DNA of 64,000 bases from Balanoglossus misakiensis (Eukaryota; Hemichordata). Under the pieces are notes generated by a model. That model had not been told where the DNA came from, did no database searches, and saw only the letters and a list, made by a program, of their open reading frames with translations. Position numbers and translations under genes: made by a program. The stretch lies in the NCBI GenBank assembly GCA_040954595.2, contig CM082579.2, positions 14,570,001 through 14,634,000 of the forward strand, given 5' to 3'. This document shows positions 22,656 through 33,002 of this stretch, one piece after another; the first letter of the stretch is position 1, and every line of letters begins with the position of its first letter.

Positions 22656-23071
22656 CACAGGGGGCTCCTCCCTCCGCGATTTTATTGTTTGTTTGTTGTT
22701 GTTGATTGGCATAATAAACAAATACATATTTCTTTATTAATAAATATGGTTTGTTGACATGTAAGTGTTAGGGTATATTCAACAGTTAGGGTTACTGTTG
22801 GCATTTTTTTCGATCCACGGCCCCGGGCATCACTAAGCCACAGGGGGTGGGGGGGGGGGGGGTTTGGGGGGGTGATGCCGGCCATGGATCGAAAAAATGC
22901 CAACACTAATTCTAACCGTTGAATATACCATAACCTGTCAAATATACCCTAATAACCTAACCCTTACATGTCAACAAACCATATTTATTAATAAAGAAAT
23001 ATGTATTTGTTTATTATGCCAATCAACAACAACAAACAAACAATAAAATCGCCTAGGGAGAGCCCCCTGTG
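22656..23071. mobile_element. Long foldback element, 416 bp, with 7-bp target duplication
   Basis: Ends are CACAGGGGGCTC and its reverse complement. Arms of about 180 bp match almost base for base (GCGATTTTATTGTTTG, TTGATTGGCATAATAAAC, ATATTTCTTTATTAATAAAT, TTTGTTGACATGTAAG, GATCGAAAAAATGCC region). The direct repeat GTGTTAC lies at 22649-22655 and 23072-23078, a convincing target-site duplication. The centre is a G-run region (about 22842-22872). No transposase is present. The superfamily is not assigned: 7 bp is unusual, and an 8-bp hAT-type duplication with one changed base is possible. Confidence 0.9.
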
Positions 23072-23316
23072 GTGTTACGGTACCACCTGCTCCACAATAA
23101 CAAAGCTGACTCGAGCCAACGAACGACGTACAATTTACTCGCACGGTGTAATATAACGCACAAATTCCATGCGACTGTGAGTTTACTGTTTGGTGCTGTA
23201 ACGCTTCCCAAAGTCAGAATTTCGATGTTGGGAGGACCCTCTCGCCCTACCACGACCAGTTTTTGCTAGAAGGAGTGTACATGTACTTGTAAAATAACAT
23301 TAAATGCCATGCTTAC

Positions 23317-23379
23317 CAGAGAAACGACATCATCAAGCATGGAGGCGACCGGGACCTCCATGCTTGATGAACGTCAAAG
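23317..23379 (-). other. Candidate exon, 63 nt, with start codon and internal hairpin
   Basis: On the minus strand, ATCATTGCAG precedes and GTAAGCATGG follows. An ATG after an in-frame TGA opens MEVPVASMLDDVVSL up to the donor, so it could be a first coding exon of a peptide or a non-coding exon. TCATCAAGCATGGAGG at 23330-23345 pairs perfectly with its reverse complement at 23355-23370 around a 9-nt loop. The donor context is shared with the candidate exons at 21379 and 22378 on the same strand. Confidence 0.3.
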
Positions 23380-25664
23380 CTGCAATGATTTTTCAAATGC
23401 AATGGTCAGCGGTACGAGAACGAGGCACCAGCTGTGCGTCAATTATGCAACTTACTTACTACTCAATCAAAATCCTGCTTCAACATGACGTAACACTAAT
23501 TAGTCAAAGAATGCAATGCAACGTATGTGTGCGGGTGGAGAATGCGCCTCACGTCAATGCAGACACACCAGACACACACACTGAAATGCAAATTGAGGAA
23601 TTATGTCACGGTGTTCTTTGGAAGTGCGAATGAATAAAATATTTCGTTTTCTTCAGTGTTTTTGTACTACAAAAAAAATTGCTAAAAAACGACTAGCAAG
23701 CGCTTATGCAATAAAATACAAATAAATATAATTATCGCCAATTGGAAATGGAACGTCAATCCGCATTTGTCAAAAAATAACAGAAAAGACAAAGGAGCTG
23801 AGACGTCCTAAAATAAAAGGAATGACCTCTCTGTTCTGACCTGTATGAGGAAGCCCTATTGTAATACGCAATATGTAGGATCATGCTACCATCCGCCATT
23901 CTGATTGGACGAGAGATCAATCCATCGATACGAAAGTACTCAATAGAGCACTGCTAAAACTGGCCCCTGAACTAATAGCATGCAACAGGGAAAACGTGAC
24001 TAAATAAAAAAAAATATAGCTGATAAATTTACGGACGGCCGGTTTATTTTTTAACTGCTCTATTGGAACTGTTGTCACTGTCATGCACGATGCATGTCTT
24101 GTCATTGCGCACTCGTGTTAACATTCATCAGAGCGCCTTTCGATCAATTCGTAACGTTTACATTAGACTTGACTTCATTTTCGTTATGAAAATGACATTG
24201 ATATACACAAAGTCGATTACTGATATAAAATAATAGCAATAACCCTAACCATAGATTAGGCTATAGCATTCCGGTATTTTTTTCAATATCACTCAGGAAG
24301 GATTCTATAACATTCTGTTTTGTATCGGGATGTATAATTTAATATCCATACTACAAAACAAATATCAGCGGTAACTCAGAAAATATTGTTGAAAATGTGT
24401 TCTCTGTAGGCCTAACCATGGTAAGATAATGCAATGCCGGTAAGTATTTTGGAAGTCAAGGTTGCATTGTATTGTCTGGTGTTCAAATAATCACAAACAT
24501 CCCGGAAGACTAAATTCTTTCTGTCAAAACCACTTCTGCAACGACAAGAACTTTCAGGGCAGGCAAAACCATGGCATGAAGACGATATGAAGTCGATGAG
24601 TTAATGTTATGTTGAACCCGGCCACTTTACGTATCTTAACTATTCACACATTGACCATTCTATAATTCTCTCCCTTTTGATGTCTTCTTTGTGGTTTGTT
24701 TGTAAAAATGTTGCCTGTGTTGAAACTTGACTACTTGTCACTTTTGCCTACCAAGAATAATATGACCAAAAGGGGTGGCATGAAATTCTAGACTGTAACA
24801 AAACTCGATTTCATGACCCAAAGTTTGATTTTATGTGTTTTTGGTTTGGACGTGGCAAAGACATGTAAATTCCGACCACCTATACACCATCCATACATGT
24901 ATGAATCGACATCATTTATTGCACGAGAGACTTCAAGCAAGCATTCCATCATCGCAAAAGGACAAAGAGAGAGCGACTTTGTCTCTTTAAATTAATTTAG
25001 CAAGTTCAAAGTGAATGCCCACATGAAAACCTTTACTCAGCAATTTTTTTTGTAATTAATAAAACTAGGTTTGGTATGTTTTTGCGCTTGTTTTATTTTC
25101 CTTTTGTCTATAAATAGTCGTATATTTTAAAACAGCTAAAATGAGTCAAATGGGGCATTTTTCCATCCCACCTCATCCTAGCTAAGAGCTTCAGTGCCGG
25201 TCACCTCCACAAAATTAATTTACCACGAACAAATTGAAATACAGCCAATCGGAAAAAGTGCGCCACCACATGGTCATTTGAAGACTTTTATGCTCTCTTC
25301 TGGCCGTAAACGCATGTGATCTGGAATAAATCGAACATCGATCGTGTTTTATTTATTTTCACCACCAGCGAAAATCTACGACGGCCCAACCGCAGATTAT
25401 TGCTGCTCCATACAACAACCGGCTTAAACTGTTCTGTGCATGTGTTTTGTGTTCTGGTGGCGTTTGCGGGTCTGAGACGTCATTTGTAGAAGGCCCTATT
25501 CGTTTTCTACCAATAACTTTTACCAACCATGCTAGAACTATTTCGTTTTCTTTGACGACGCTTGACACTTTTCTTGCTTTGTTGTTAGTACATGTAGTTT
25601 GTTTGTTCGTTACGTCTGTTACTGGGGTTCTTCACTTGTAGTCTGGTTACACTATGAGATAGGT
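23380..25664. other. Low-copy stretch without supported genes
   Basis: I see no coding gene here. GAGAGAGCGACTTTGTCTCT followed by TTTAA at 24966-24990 resembles the right end of the foldback family at 21786 and may be a remnant. AACCCTAACC at about 24241 resembles a telomere repeat but occurs once. Open frames at 23304-23633 (plus) and 25359-25568 (minus) have no recognisable domain. Confidence 0.4.
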
Positions 25665-27168
25665 GCCGTTAATCAGAATTTTTGGTAAGGAAGGTTTGAG
25701 AAGTCCATTCTATGTAAAAAATGGTGCTCATTCCAAAAAAGTCAGTCTTATTAACCCCACTCAAGACAAAATTGCCATTTTGGCCATTTTTAACCCCAAA
25801 ATGGTCTTTTTTAGAAAACACTAAAAACACATTTTTTTCGTCACATTCTGAGATCTGATAACATATGATATGCTTATTCTATGTAAAATTTGGTGAATAT
25901 TACGAAAAAAGTAGTTCGATTGACCCAAAACAACAGAAAATTGCCTTTTTGACCAATTTTTGCCCCAAAAACGTCATTTTTAGAAAAAAAATAAAACACA
26001 CGGTTTTCTTCATAATGATTGATCTGGTGATATATGGAAAGTCAATTCTATGTTAAAAGTGGTGACTTTAAAAAATAAAGCAGTCTTTTTGACCTCAATC
26101 AATACAAAAATGCCATTTTTGGCCACTTTTTGTGGTCAAAAAAGGTCATTTTTACAAAAAAACTAAAAATAAATTGTGTTTATCATATTCAGAGATCATT
26201 GGATATATGAAATGTCCATTCTATGTAAAAAATGGTGCTGATTCCAGAAATAGCAGTCTTATTGACCCTACTCAAGAAAAAATGCCATTTTTGCCACTTT
26301 TTGCCCCAAAACGTCATTTTCAGAAAACACACAAAATTTATATATTTTCTTCACTTTCGGAGATCTGATAATGTATTATATGCCCACCCTATGTAAAATC
26401 TGGTGATTATTCGAAAAAAGCAGATTTATTGACCCAACCTAATGCAAAAATGCCCTTTTGGAAAGTTTTTGCCCAAAAAGGCCATTTTTAGAAAAAAATT
26501 TAAAAACAAACTTTTCTTCATAAAGCTCAGAGATCATGTGATATATGAAATGTTCATCCTATGTAAAAAATGGTGCTGATTCCAGAAATAGCAGTCTTAT
26601 TGATCCTACTCAAGAAAAAATGCCATTTTGCCACTTTTTGCCCCCAAAACGTCATTTTCAGAAAACACTCAAAATTTATATATTTTCTTCACTTTCGGAG
26701 ATCTGATAATGAATTATATGCCCACTGTATGTGAAAAGTTTCCAAAAAAGCAGTTTTATTGATGCCACTCAAGATAAAAGTGCCTTTTTGGCAAGTTTTT
26801 GCCCAAAAAGTGTCATTTCTAGAAAATACGAAAATTATGCCATTTTCTTCCCATTGGTGATCAAATGATAAATAAAAGTACTAAAAAACCCACTCTTACT
26901 GACCCCACTGAGGGAAAAAAATATCATTTTGGCCTCTTTGCTCAAAAAGGTAACTGTTAGAAAAAATAAATACAAACTTATTCCTTTATATTCAGAGCCC
27001 TTGTGATGTATGTAAATTCGTGTTTTTTTGTGTGTGTGTGTGTGCAAAAAATATGCTGATACCAGCACAACGGTCTTATTGAGACACCCCGCTCAGTACA
27101 AAATTGCCATTTAGCCATCTTTTGGTCAACAATAGGCATTTTCAGAAAACAAATATAATTGATGTTAT
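25665..27168. repeat. Diverged satellite-like tandem repeat, ~170-bp unit, about 9 copies
   Basis: The marker CTATGTAAAAWWTGGTG recurs at about 25710, 25880, 26049, 26222, 26391, 26560 and 26728, a spacing of 168-173 bp. Other fixed words are GAGATCTGATAA, AGCAGTCTTATTGACCC, AAAATGCCATTTTTGGCC and GTCATTTTTAGAAAA. Units at 26222 and 26560 are more alike (GATTCCAGAAATAGCAG) than neighbours, indicating a dimeric 340-bp period. A short GT run interrupts the last copies at about 27030. There is no coding content. Confidence 0.88.
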
Positions 27169-27170
27169 AT

Positions 27171-27376
27171 CGTGGCGGCTGTCCGGCTCCTGCAAACGCA
27201 GCGTACTGAGACACGAATGGGTTCGGGTATGACATCTGCTGGAAGTGTTGCTGGTATGCTGCGGCTGGATAGGGTGGGGGTTGTTGGTTCGCAGAAGCTA
27301 CAGGCTGGGGTGTGTTTGTGCTTGTGCTTGTTGTGGCAGTATCAGCAGAGGTTGCTATGCTTTTCTTTGTCTCTTC
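27171..27376 (-). other. Candidate Pro/Gln/Ala-rich exon fragment, product unknown
   Basis: On the minus strand, TTATCCTCCACAG directly precedes an open frame that starts EETKKSIATSADTA, continues TPQPVASANQQPPPYPAAAY and QQHFQQMSYPNPF, and ends GAGQPPRYN. GC content and amino-acid use (many P, Q, A, Y, S, T; few charged residues) differ strongly from the AT-rich DNA on both sides, which argues for real coding sequence. The frame then runs into the 170-bp tandem repeat with no good GT donor, so the exon seems truncated or fused to the repeat. Low-complexity stretches like this occur in RNA-binding proteins and in some retroelement gag proteins; I cannot choose between them. Confidence 0.45.
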
Positions 27377-27677
27377 CTGTGGAGGATAAAAAGAACACAG
27401 TGTTTTTGCAAAGGTCGGGGAACACTGGTAATGGATTTGGGAACCCCGTTAATATTCCTATAACCTCCTAATATAACCACATTGATACACCCAGGGGAAC
27501 CCCGGTAAAATGACTGGGGAACTCTGGTAGACTGCCTGACCACTGTGACATTGGCCTTGTTCTGTTGTTTTAATTCGGAGTGACTGGGGTACTCCGGTAG
27601 ATTTTATCTAGGTACCGCCCTTAACAAAAACACTAGAACAGAATCACAATTTGGAAGGCATGAGAGGCAAATACCAT
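27377..27677. other. Presumed intron or spacer with GGGGAAC/GGTA words
   Basis: The phrases GGGGAACCCCGGTAA, TGGGGAACTCTGGTAGA and TGGGGTACTCCGGTAGA recur within 130 bp, and CCAGGGGAACCCCGG can fold on itself. Function is unknown. Confidence 0.4.
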
Positions 27678-28085
27678 TTAAGGATGTACACGCACAATAT
27701 AAACTGATAAACAGTGCATGTGTGTCTGTTCCTGAAAGGATTACATCGATAATTGCCAGAAAACAAACTTCTACTATTGTCTTTTTCACGAAATTTTACA
27801 CATAGCTCAGTCAAGTAAACGTAAATTCATTGCTCAAAAAAAATTATGTGGTCACCAAGCTCTATTATGAGATAAATTGCGTTAAAATCTTCGCCCATAG
27901 ACAAACCATTGGTGAAAAATGCTGAGACAGCAAATTTCTTCTATTATCAACTAAATTCATGGCTCTGTATTTTTTTTAAAAAGGGCAATGACCCCTACAA
28001 TTTTTAACGGATTCTCATTATACATACACAGCATAATCCAAAAATCCACAATTAAAAGAATGACAATACTTTCAACGTGTATAAT
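27678..28085 (-). mobile_element. Copy of TTAAGGATGTAC family, minus orientation
   Basis: Its reverse complement matches 37360-37740 in order: ATTGTCATTCTTTTAAT, TTTTCACCAATGGTTTGTCT, TAGAGC, GAGCTATGTGTAAAATTTC, GACAATAGTAGAAGT. The plus-strand left edge is TTAAGGATGTACACG, and copy 37360 starts TTAAGGATGTACG in the opposite sense, so together they imply inverted ends. The other edge is degraded. Confidence 0.7.
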
Positions 28086-28254
28086 ACCAGCATACACCTG
28101 TTTCAAGTCCAGTGTCCTAATACACCATCATCATGAATTGGAACTCAAAGCAAGGCCAATGAGCAAACCCAGATTGACAACTCATTACACCAGCAAAGTG
28201 GTTTCTTTATGGAAGTGGTGGTACCAATAAATACTTTATTCAAGGTAAGAATTT

Positions 28255-28600
28255 CTTATTGTAGCAGTATTTTCATTTCCATTCATGTTTTAAAGGCCTT
28301 TTTTGTAGATTCTGAGTTTCTATGCCAGACAAAGTATGATTATTTTTCCACTAATGCAGCCTGAATTAAAGTCAACATTTTTCACCATAGGTCTTTCTAT
28401 GTTATTTTTCTATAGGCATGGACACATTTAAGTTTATCTCAAAACTGAGCACAGTGGTGAGCCTACAACTTATATGAATCACTCAATTTAATTTCATTTG
28501 GATGAGTTATGAGTGAAACTTCTTAAAATTACAATAGTAGAAAAGGGTTTTCTATCAATTCTTAATGTTATCCTATGGGAAGAAACACATTCCATGAGCT
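28255..28600 (+). mobile_element. Copy of TTAAGGATGTAC family, plus orientation, diverged
   Basis: It shares the family core: CAACATTTTTCACCATAGG, TTTATCTCAAAACTGAGC, GAGTTATGAGTGAAACTTC, TTACAATAGTAGAAAAG, ATCCTATGGGAAGAAACACA. Ends are not recognisable. Confidence 0.6.
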
Positions 28601-28651
28601 CATACATGTAGTGTGTGCCATTCTTAACCCTTTCAGTATTATATGAATCAG

Positions 28652-28795
28652 ATATAGAAGCTTGTTCAACGTCCCGTTGCGGCCAAGCCAATCAGATTGC
28701 ACGTTATGTCAATCAAAACTGAAGGATACCTAAAGTTCTCTATAAGGCACCGTCTGATTGGTTTACTAGAGTTTTCAACGGGAGCTTCTATGGGA
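28652..28795. repeat. Small foldback sequence
   Basis: ATAGAAGCTTG, CCCGTTG and CCAATCAGAT on the left are matched in reverse complement by GTCTGATTGG, TCAACGGGAGCTTCTAT on the right. Arms are imperfect and the whole is about 145 bp, the size of a small MITE. Confidence 0.6.
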
Positions 28796-28801
28796 GTTGG
28801 T

Positions 28802-28874
28802 CAGATGTAGTGTGGGGCGACAGTATAAGACTACCGTACTGCGAAGTAAAAGACGTCGCCGTACCCTACATCTG
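28802..28874. repeat. 20-bp imperfect inverted repeat
   Basis: CAGATGTAGTGTGGGGCGAC at 28802-28821 pairs with the reverse complement of 28855-28874 at 17 of 20 positions, with a 33-nt loop. It lies immediately after the foldback sequence at 28652. Confidence 0.6.
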
Positions 28875-29712
28875 ATTTTAATCAGATTGTATGCACACAT
28901 AAGCTGGTTTAGAATACTGATAAACCCTGATGAAACAATCTCAGTAAAATATATACAGATGAGAATGAGAATGCAGTTAAAGTTAAATATACATTCGTTG
29001 TATCTTTTGGCTTTATTTCCAGTATTTTTGTTCTATGTAGCAAATGCGATTTCATGTTCTACTCCACACAGATTGTTACTTGTCAGCACAGAATGTATGT
29101 GTATAATGGCCATTGTCATTGTTGACAATAATTCATGGATTCTAGTCTGGACTTAAATTCCAATTTGGCACAATAACAATGCTGACCATACACATATATG
29201 TTTCATCATGTTTCGGGAATTTGCACAAGAAACTGCTAAACAAAGATACTGAAAACATAGGAAAAAGGTAAAGGTAATGGAGCTTTAATTACAATTCACA
29301 CTGTATACAAAATCCATGTAAAAATTCAAAATACTGGATTTGTCAGCTTCAACTGATATGGGGGTCACACAAGAAATTGCTAAAACGTCTCAGATCAAAT
29401 ACTGGCATAAATTATTATTGGTGAATGGTTTAAGTGGTCCTGAATCTTCTCAGATTTGAGACACGTCTCTTACCAGGTTCACACAGGGTAAAATTTGAGA
29501 CACTATTAGTCTATGGTAAACACAGAGCGTTAATACTTTGGGGGGGGGGGGTTAGCTGGGCAGGCCCGCCCTCCTTTATTTTTTGCCACCCTGCTATCTT
29601 ACGCGCCGCCCTGCTTTCTTTTCATTCCCGCCTTGGTAAATATTTATTGTTTCTGGTGCACGCTCCCGCATGCGGCTGGCATTTGAGAGAATGATATTTA
29701 TTCAGTTTAGGG
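28875..29712. other. Unannotated stretch with a G-run
   Basis: No supported gene. A G-run of about 12 lies at 29540. The open frame at 28797-29156 (119 codons) has no recognisable domain and overlaps the inverted repeat above. Confidence 0.4.
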
Positions 29713-30802
29713 ATGTTTTGTCGCCTTTGTACAAAACACAAGCAGAAGGCCAAGTGCGGAGGGACTTGGGTTACAACATCTCCATGTACATGTACCACCC
29801 TTCGCGAAGACAAACTCAAGCAGCATGAAGAGACGATTATCGACCGGGCGGCAATGCAGCTTGACGCCGAGGCAGCAGTTATCGAGAACAGCAGCGGTCT
29901 TGTGGCTGCATTTGACAAGGTCATCACCTTTGAGACGCAAGCCTTCATGCATCGGCGTCCTACGATGCATGTATTTTCTCATGCACAGAGAATTGCCGCA
30001 CACCACCAACTTCATCCATGTTTTGGAATTGGCAAAGTCCCTCGGGTGTTCATTCCTTTGTACTCTCAGCAGTGATGACCACAACTATAATGGTTTATTG
30101 CATTGGTAAGTAGGTCTACTGATTTTTGTGCAGATCTAAATTGTAGGCAATGTAGTAACATTTATTTAAACCTGGTTGTTTTCAAGAAAGGATCACTGTT
30201 TAAGCAATAGTGTTACACTCAATAAAGAATAATTACTGTACAAATTACTGTGAATTTTGATAAGTTTAATCTGAAGAGTAATTTTCATTTATTTCATTTT
30301 TCAGGCAAAGTCATCCGTGATGAGATTTTAGAGAAGATGAAAGGAAGTAACTTCTATTCACTGTTAATAGATGAAAACAACTGATGTGGCTGTATTGAAG
30401 CAATTAATCATCTATTCCAAGTACACCTTGAAGTCTGGGAAGTCAGTTGTGTCTTTCCTTGGAGTTAAAGAAGTAAGTGGAAAGTTTTTCAATTTTTAAG
30501 TCTACACTGAATTAAAAACATACGATTAAACATGTTTTTGAGTGACCTCATTTAATTGATTTTGCTGACTAGTTATTTCAGGTGAGACAAACATTGAGTT
30601 GTACATTGCATGTGTTAACATCAAGGTTTTATTTTCACTGTTTTAGGTTGGTGATGGCAGAGCAGACACCATTGCACAGTCAGTGAAAGAGTTTTCTTCA
30701 GAGAATGGTATTGTCTTAAGAGATCGTATGTCTGCTTTGGGCAGTGATGGTGCTCCTGTTATGCTAGGACAGAAAGGAGGGGTGGCTACCAAACTAAAAG
30801 AA
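29713..30802 (+). pseudogene. hAT-transposase-derived, ZNF862-like pseudogene (three exons visible)
   Basis: Exon 1 (29713-30105) begins MFCRLCTKHKQ, then GTWVTTSPCTCTTLREDKLK and a following HE, which fits the TTF/BED-like zinc finger at the start of ZNF862/hAT-derived proteins. It then changes frame at about 29945 into CIGVLRCMYFLMHRELPHTT and LELAKSLGCSFL, and again at about 30088 into MVYCIG. Exon 2 (30305-30472) follows CATTTTTCAG and encodes KVIRDEILEKMKGSNFYSLL then IDE, with one extra A at about 30375 before TTDVAVLKQLIIYSKY; the donor is GTAAGT. Exon 3 (30647-30802) follows TTTTAG and encodes VGDGRADTIAQSVKEF then ALGSDGAPVMLGQKGGVATK; the donor is GTGAGT. The order IDETTD, FLG, GSDGA is that of the hAT catalytic core. 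Three frame breaks make it a pseudogene; downstream exons were not found. It may be a decayed transposon or a dead copy of a domesticated gene. Confidence 0.75.
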
Positions 30803-31084
30803 GTGAGTGAAATTTTGAGTTGTGAAGACATTGTGATTTTGTAAGTTTTTAGTTGGTGTCTTTATATCGTGACAATAATAATAGTAATAATTAAAGCTCC
30901 AAGCAGCATTGAAGGGGCCCAAGCATAGAGATAATAACCATTAGACTCCATTCAGGGTTGTACCATTCAATTGCGTAGGCTGTATTTGCTCTGGATGTGG
31001 AGATATGGGGAAGTAGGCAACCACCCGAAATGGATGTCCTACAAGTACAAACACAACAACCACAAGTGAACTTCTACGTTATGT
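30803..31084. other. Spacer after the hAT-derived pseudogene
   Basis: No further exon with matching hAT C-terminal motifs (such as the dimerisation region) is visible here. Confidence 0.4.
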
Positions 31085-31611
31085 AAGTACTTCAGTTAAG
31101 TACTTCAAAGGTCAGCTGAGGGTACCCAAAAAATTGGGCCAAAAATTTGGATTCCTATTTGGTTCATATTCAAGACAACGGAAAATTCTCGCCCTTTGGG
31201 TTTTTAAAATTAGGTATGGCCATAATAATGAGTTACGCAAGTAAGTTACAGGTGGCCCTAGGAATTTAGCATTTCATGACGGTCCTACCCTACCCCTCCA
31301 AACACGTGGCTATATATGATGTGCATGCTAACATATGGAAAGCAGGTCAATGGACACCTGAGGTCATTCAAAAATTTGACAGAAAAATTTCATTCCTGTT
31401 TATGTCTTGTGCAACAAATCCTACATTTGCAGCCCTTTCACTTTGCCTAACATTAGGTATGCACGTAATACATGAATCAAGCAGGTGTCAAAGGTATCCC
31501 CCTGTATTTGGCATTTCATGATAGTTTCATCCCTCCAAATACCAAAGCTGCACCTGTACAACGGGATGAGATATGGCACTCTATGACAGAGGTCATCCAA
31601 ATCACCTTATA
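31085..31611 (+). repeat. Diverged ~245-bp tandem repeat, left part
   Basis: Two units recur in order: a GGTCA word, AAAATTT near ATTCCTRTTT, CATTAGGTATG, TRATACATGA or TAATGAGTTA, a GCAGGTGT-like word, GGCATTTCATGA, CCCTCCAAA. Equivalent words lie about 240 bp apart (31170 and 31410). Confidence 0.65.
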
Positions 31612-32475
31612 CATCAATCAATCAATCAATCAGAGAAATTTGTATAGCGCCAGTATCTATAACAAGTGTCATACTCAAAGGCGCTTGTGCTCATTGGCCC
31701 ACACCATATGCTCTTGCGAAATAATGCGTCTTCAGTCTTTTCTTAAAGATACTCAAACTTGGAGCTTGACGAATGTTCCACAGTTTCGTTGCAGCATGAG
31801 AGAATGCTCGGCCACCGTATGAAGAACGTTTGTACATTGTAGTGCATAAAAGGCTCTTATTAGCTGAACGAAGCCTGCGACCAGGAGAATATGTCCGAAT
31901 GAGATCGCGGATATAGTTCGGAGCAAGATTATTTAAGGCTTTGTATGAGAGCAGATTTATTTTATACTCTATCCTGTGGCGAACTGGTAACCAATGAAGA
32001 AGTTGAAGAACTGGCGTTATATGGGCAGACTTCCTGGACCGAGTTATGATTCTTGCAGCTGTATTTTGTGTGCGTTGTAGAAGGTTCAGACTGCGTTCTG
32101 GTATACCATACAGTAATGCATTACCATAGTCGAGTTTCGCTGCCAAAATAGCATGAATCACTGTTTGACATGTTGCTTTGTTAAGAAATTTCCTGATTTG
32201 TCCGACACGGCGAAAGTGGTAATATATTGATTGACAAGTTTTCTTGATGTGATCTTTATACATGTGCGTATTGTCAAATATTACACCAATATTGCGAGCT
32301 GATTTAACGACGGGAACAGAGCTTGAACCAATGGTAATCTTGTCAATAGCATCAGCAGAGTGATGAAATTGTGAACGAATAAGTAGAATCTCAGTTTTTG
32401 GAGTCGTTGAGTTGAAGCTTGTTTTGGGTCATCCAGTCCTTAAGATCACGGATACAGGCCTCAATGGACATTTGG
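31612..32475 (-). mobile_element. 5'-truncated CR1-like LINE
   Basis: The frame at 31691-32263 (190 codons) plus in-frame sequence upstream encodes the C-terminal half of a CR1-group reverse transcriptase: NIGVIFDNTHMYKDHIKKTC, ILAAKLDYGNALLYGIPE, LQRTQNTAARIITR, LHWLPVRHRIEYKINLLSYK, SYGGRAFSHAATKLWN and FKKRLKTHYF. Upstream, LKDWM and NKLQLNDS are readable, but one extra A in the run at 32395-32399 shifts the frame. The 3' end has GGCGCTATACAAATTTC then a TGAT microsatellite tail. Catalytic motifs (FADD-type) are missing because of 5' truncation. It splits the ~245-bp tandem repeat. Confidence 0.88.
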
Positions 32476-32940
32476 GCAAAAACCAACTGACACTTACATT
32501 CGTCCCTGTGGAACAAAAACCACACCTATCGCCCTGTTGGTTAGTGTCTAATTAAATGTACAAAATCAATGACTTAGGCAGGTGCAAAAGACGACCCCGC
32601 CTTTGGTATATCATTATGGTCCCATCCGTATATGCCCCCCCCCCCCTCCCAAGCCAAAGCTGCATGCATCTGCTGTGGATGCTCACTAAGCAAAAGTAGG
32701 TGAAAGGTCACATAAGGTCGCCCACAACTTGACGGGAAAATCGGACTTCATATTGATCCATGTGCAACAAATAGCACGCTACCACCCCTTTCATTGACCC
32801 CACAATTACGCATGCACATAATTATTGAGTTATGCAGGTGTCACAGGTGACACCCGAATCGGGTGTATTATTTTAGTCCCATACAGCTGCATGTAGCTGC
32901 GTGCCGTTACGGGCGACCTGATAACCCACACGGCCACCTG
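32476..32940 (+). repeat. Diverged ~245-bp tandem repeat, right part
   Basis: The repeat resumes after the LINE (ACAAAAACCACACC, GGCAGGTGCAAAAG, ATCATTATGGTCCCATCC) and gives one further unit (GCAACAAATAGCACG, ACGCATGCACATAATTATTG, GCAGGTGTCACAGG). With the left part it makes about four units. Confidence 0.65.
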
Positions 32941-33002
32941 CGGGCCGACCCCCATACTGAACGTCCAGTTGCAACATCACGACTGAAGTAGGAACTTTTG
33001 AA

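Noticed and set aside
23304-23633. 109-codon plus-strand gene
   Set aside because: No recognisable motif. It overlaps the perfect hairpin and a better-supported minus-strand exon candidate.
24239-24252. Telomere repeat island (AACCCTAACC)
   Set aside because: It is a single occurrence with no array.
24966-24990. Fourth copy of the TTAAAGGGACAAA foldback family
   Set aside because: Only about 25 bp match the right end and no arm is visible, so I mention it in the stretch description but do not call an element.
29434-29694. 86-codon plus-strand gene before the hAT-derived exon
   Set aside because: The frame runs through a G-run and has no homology to the hAT N-terminus; the finger begins only at 29713.
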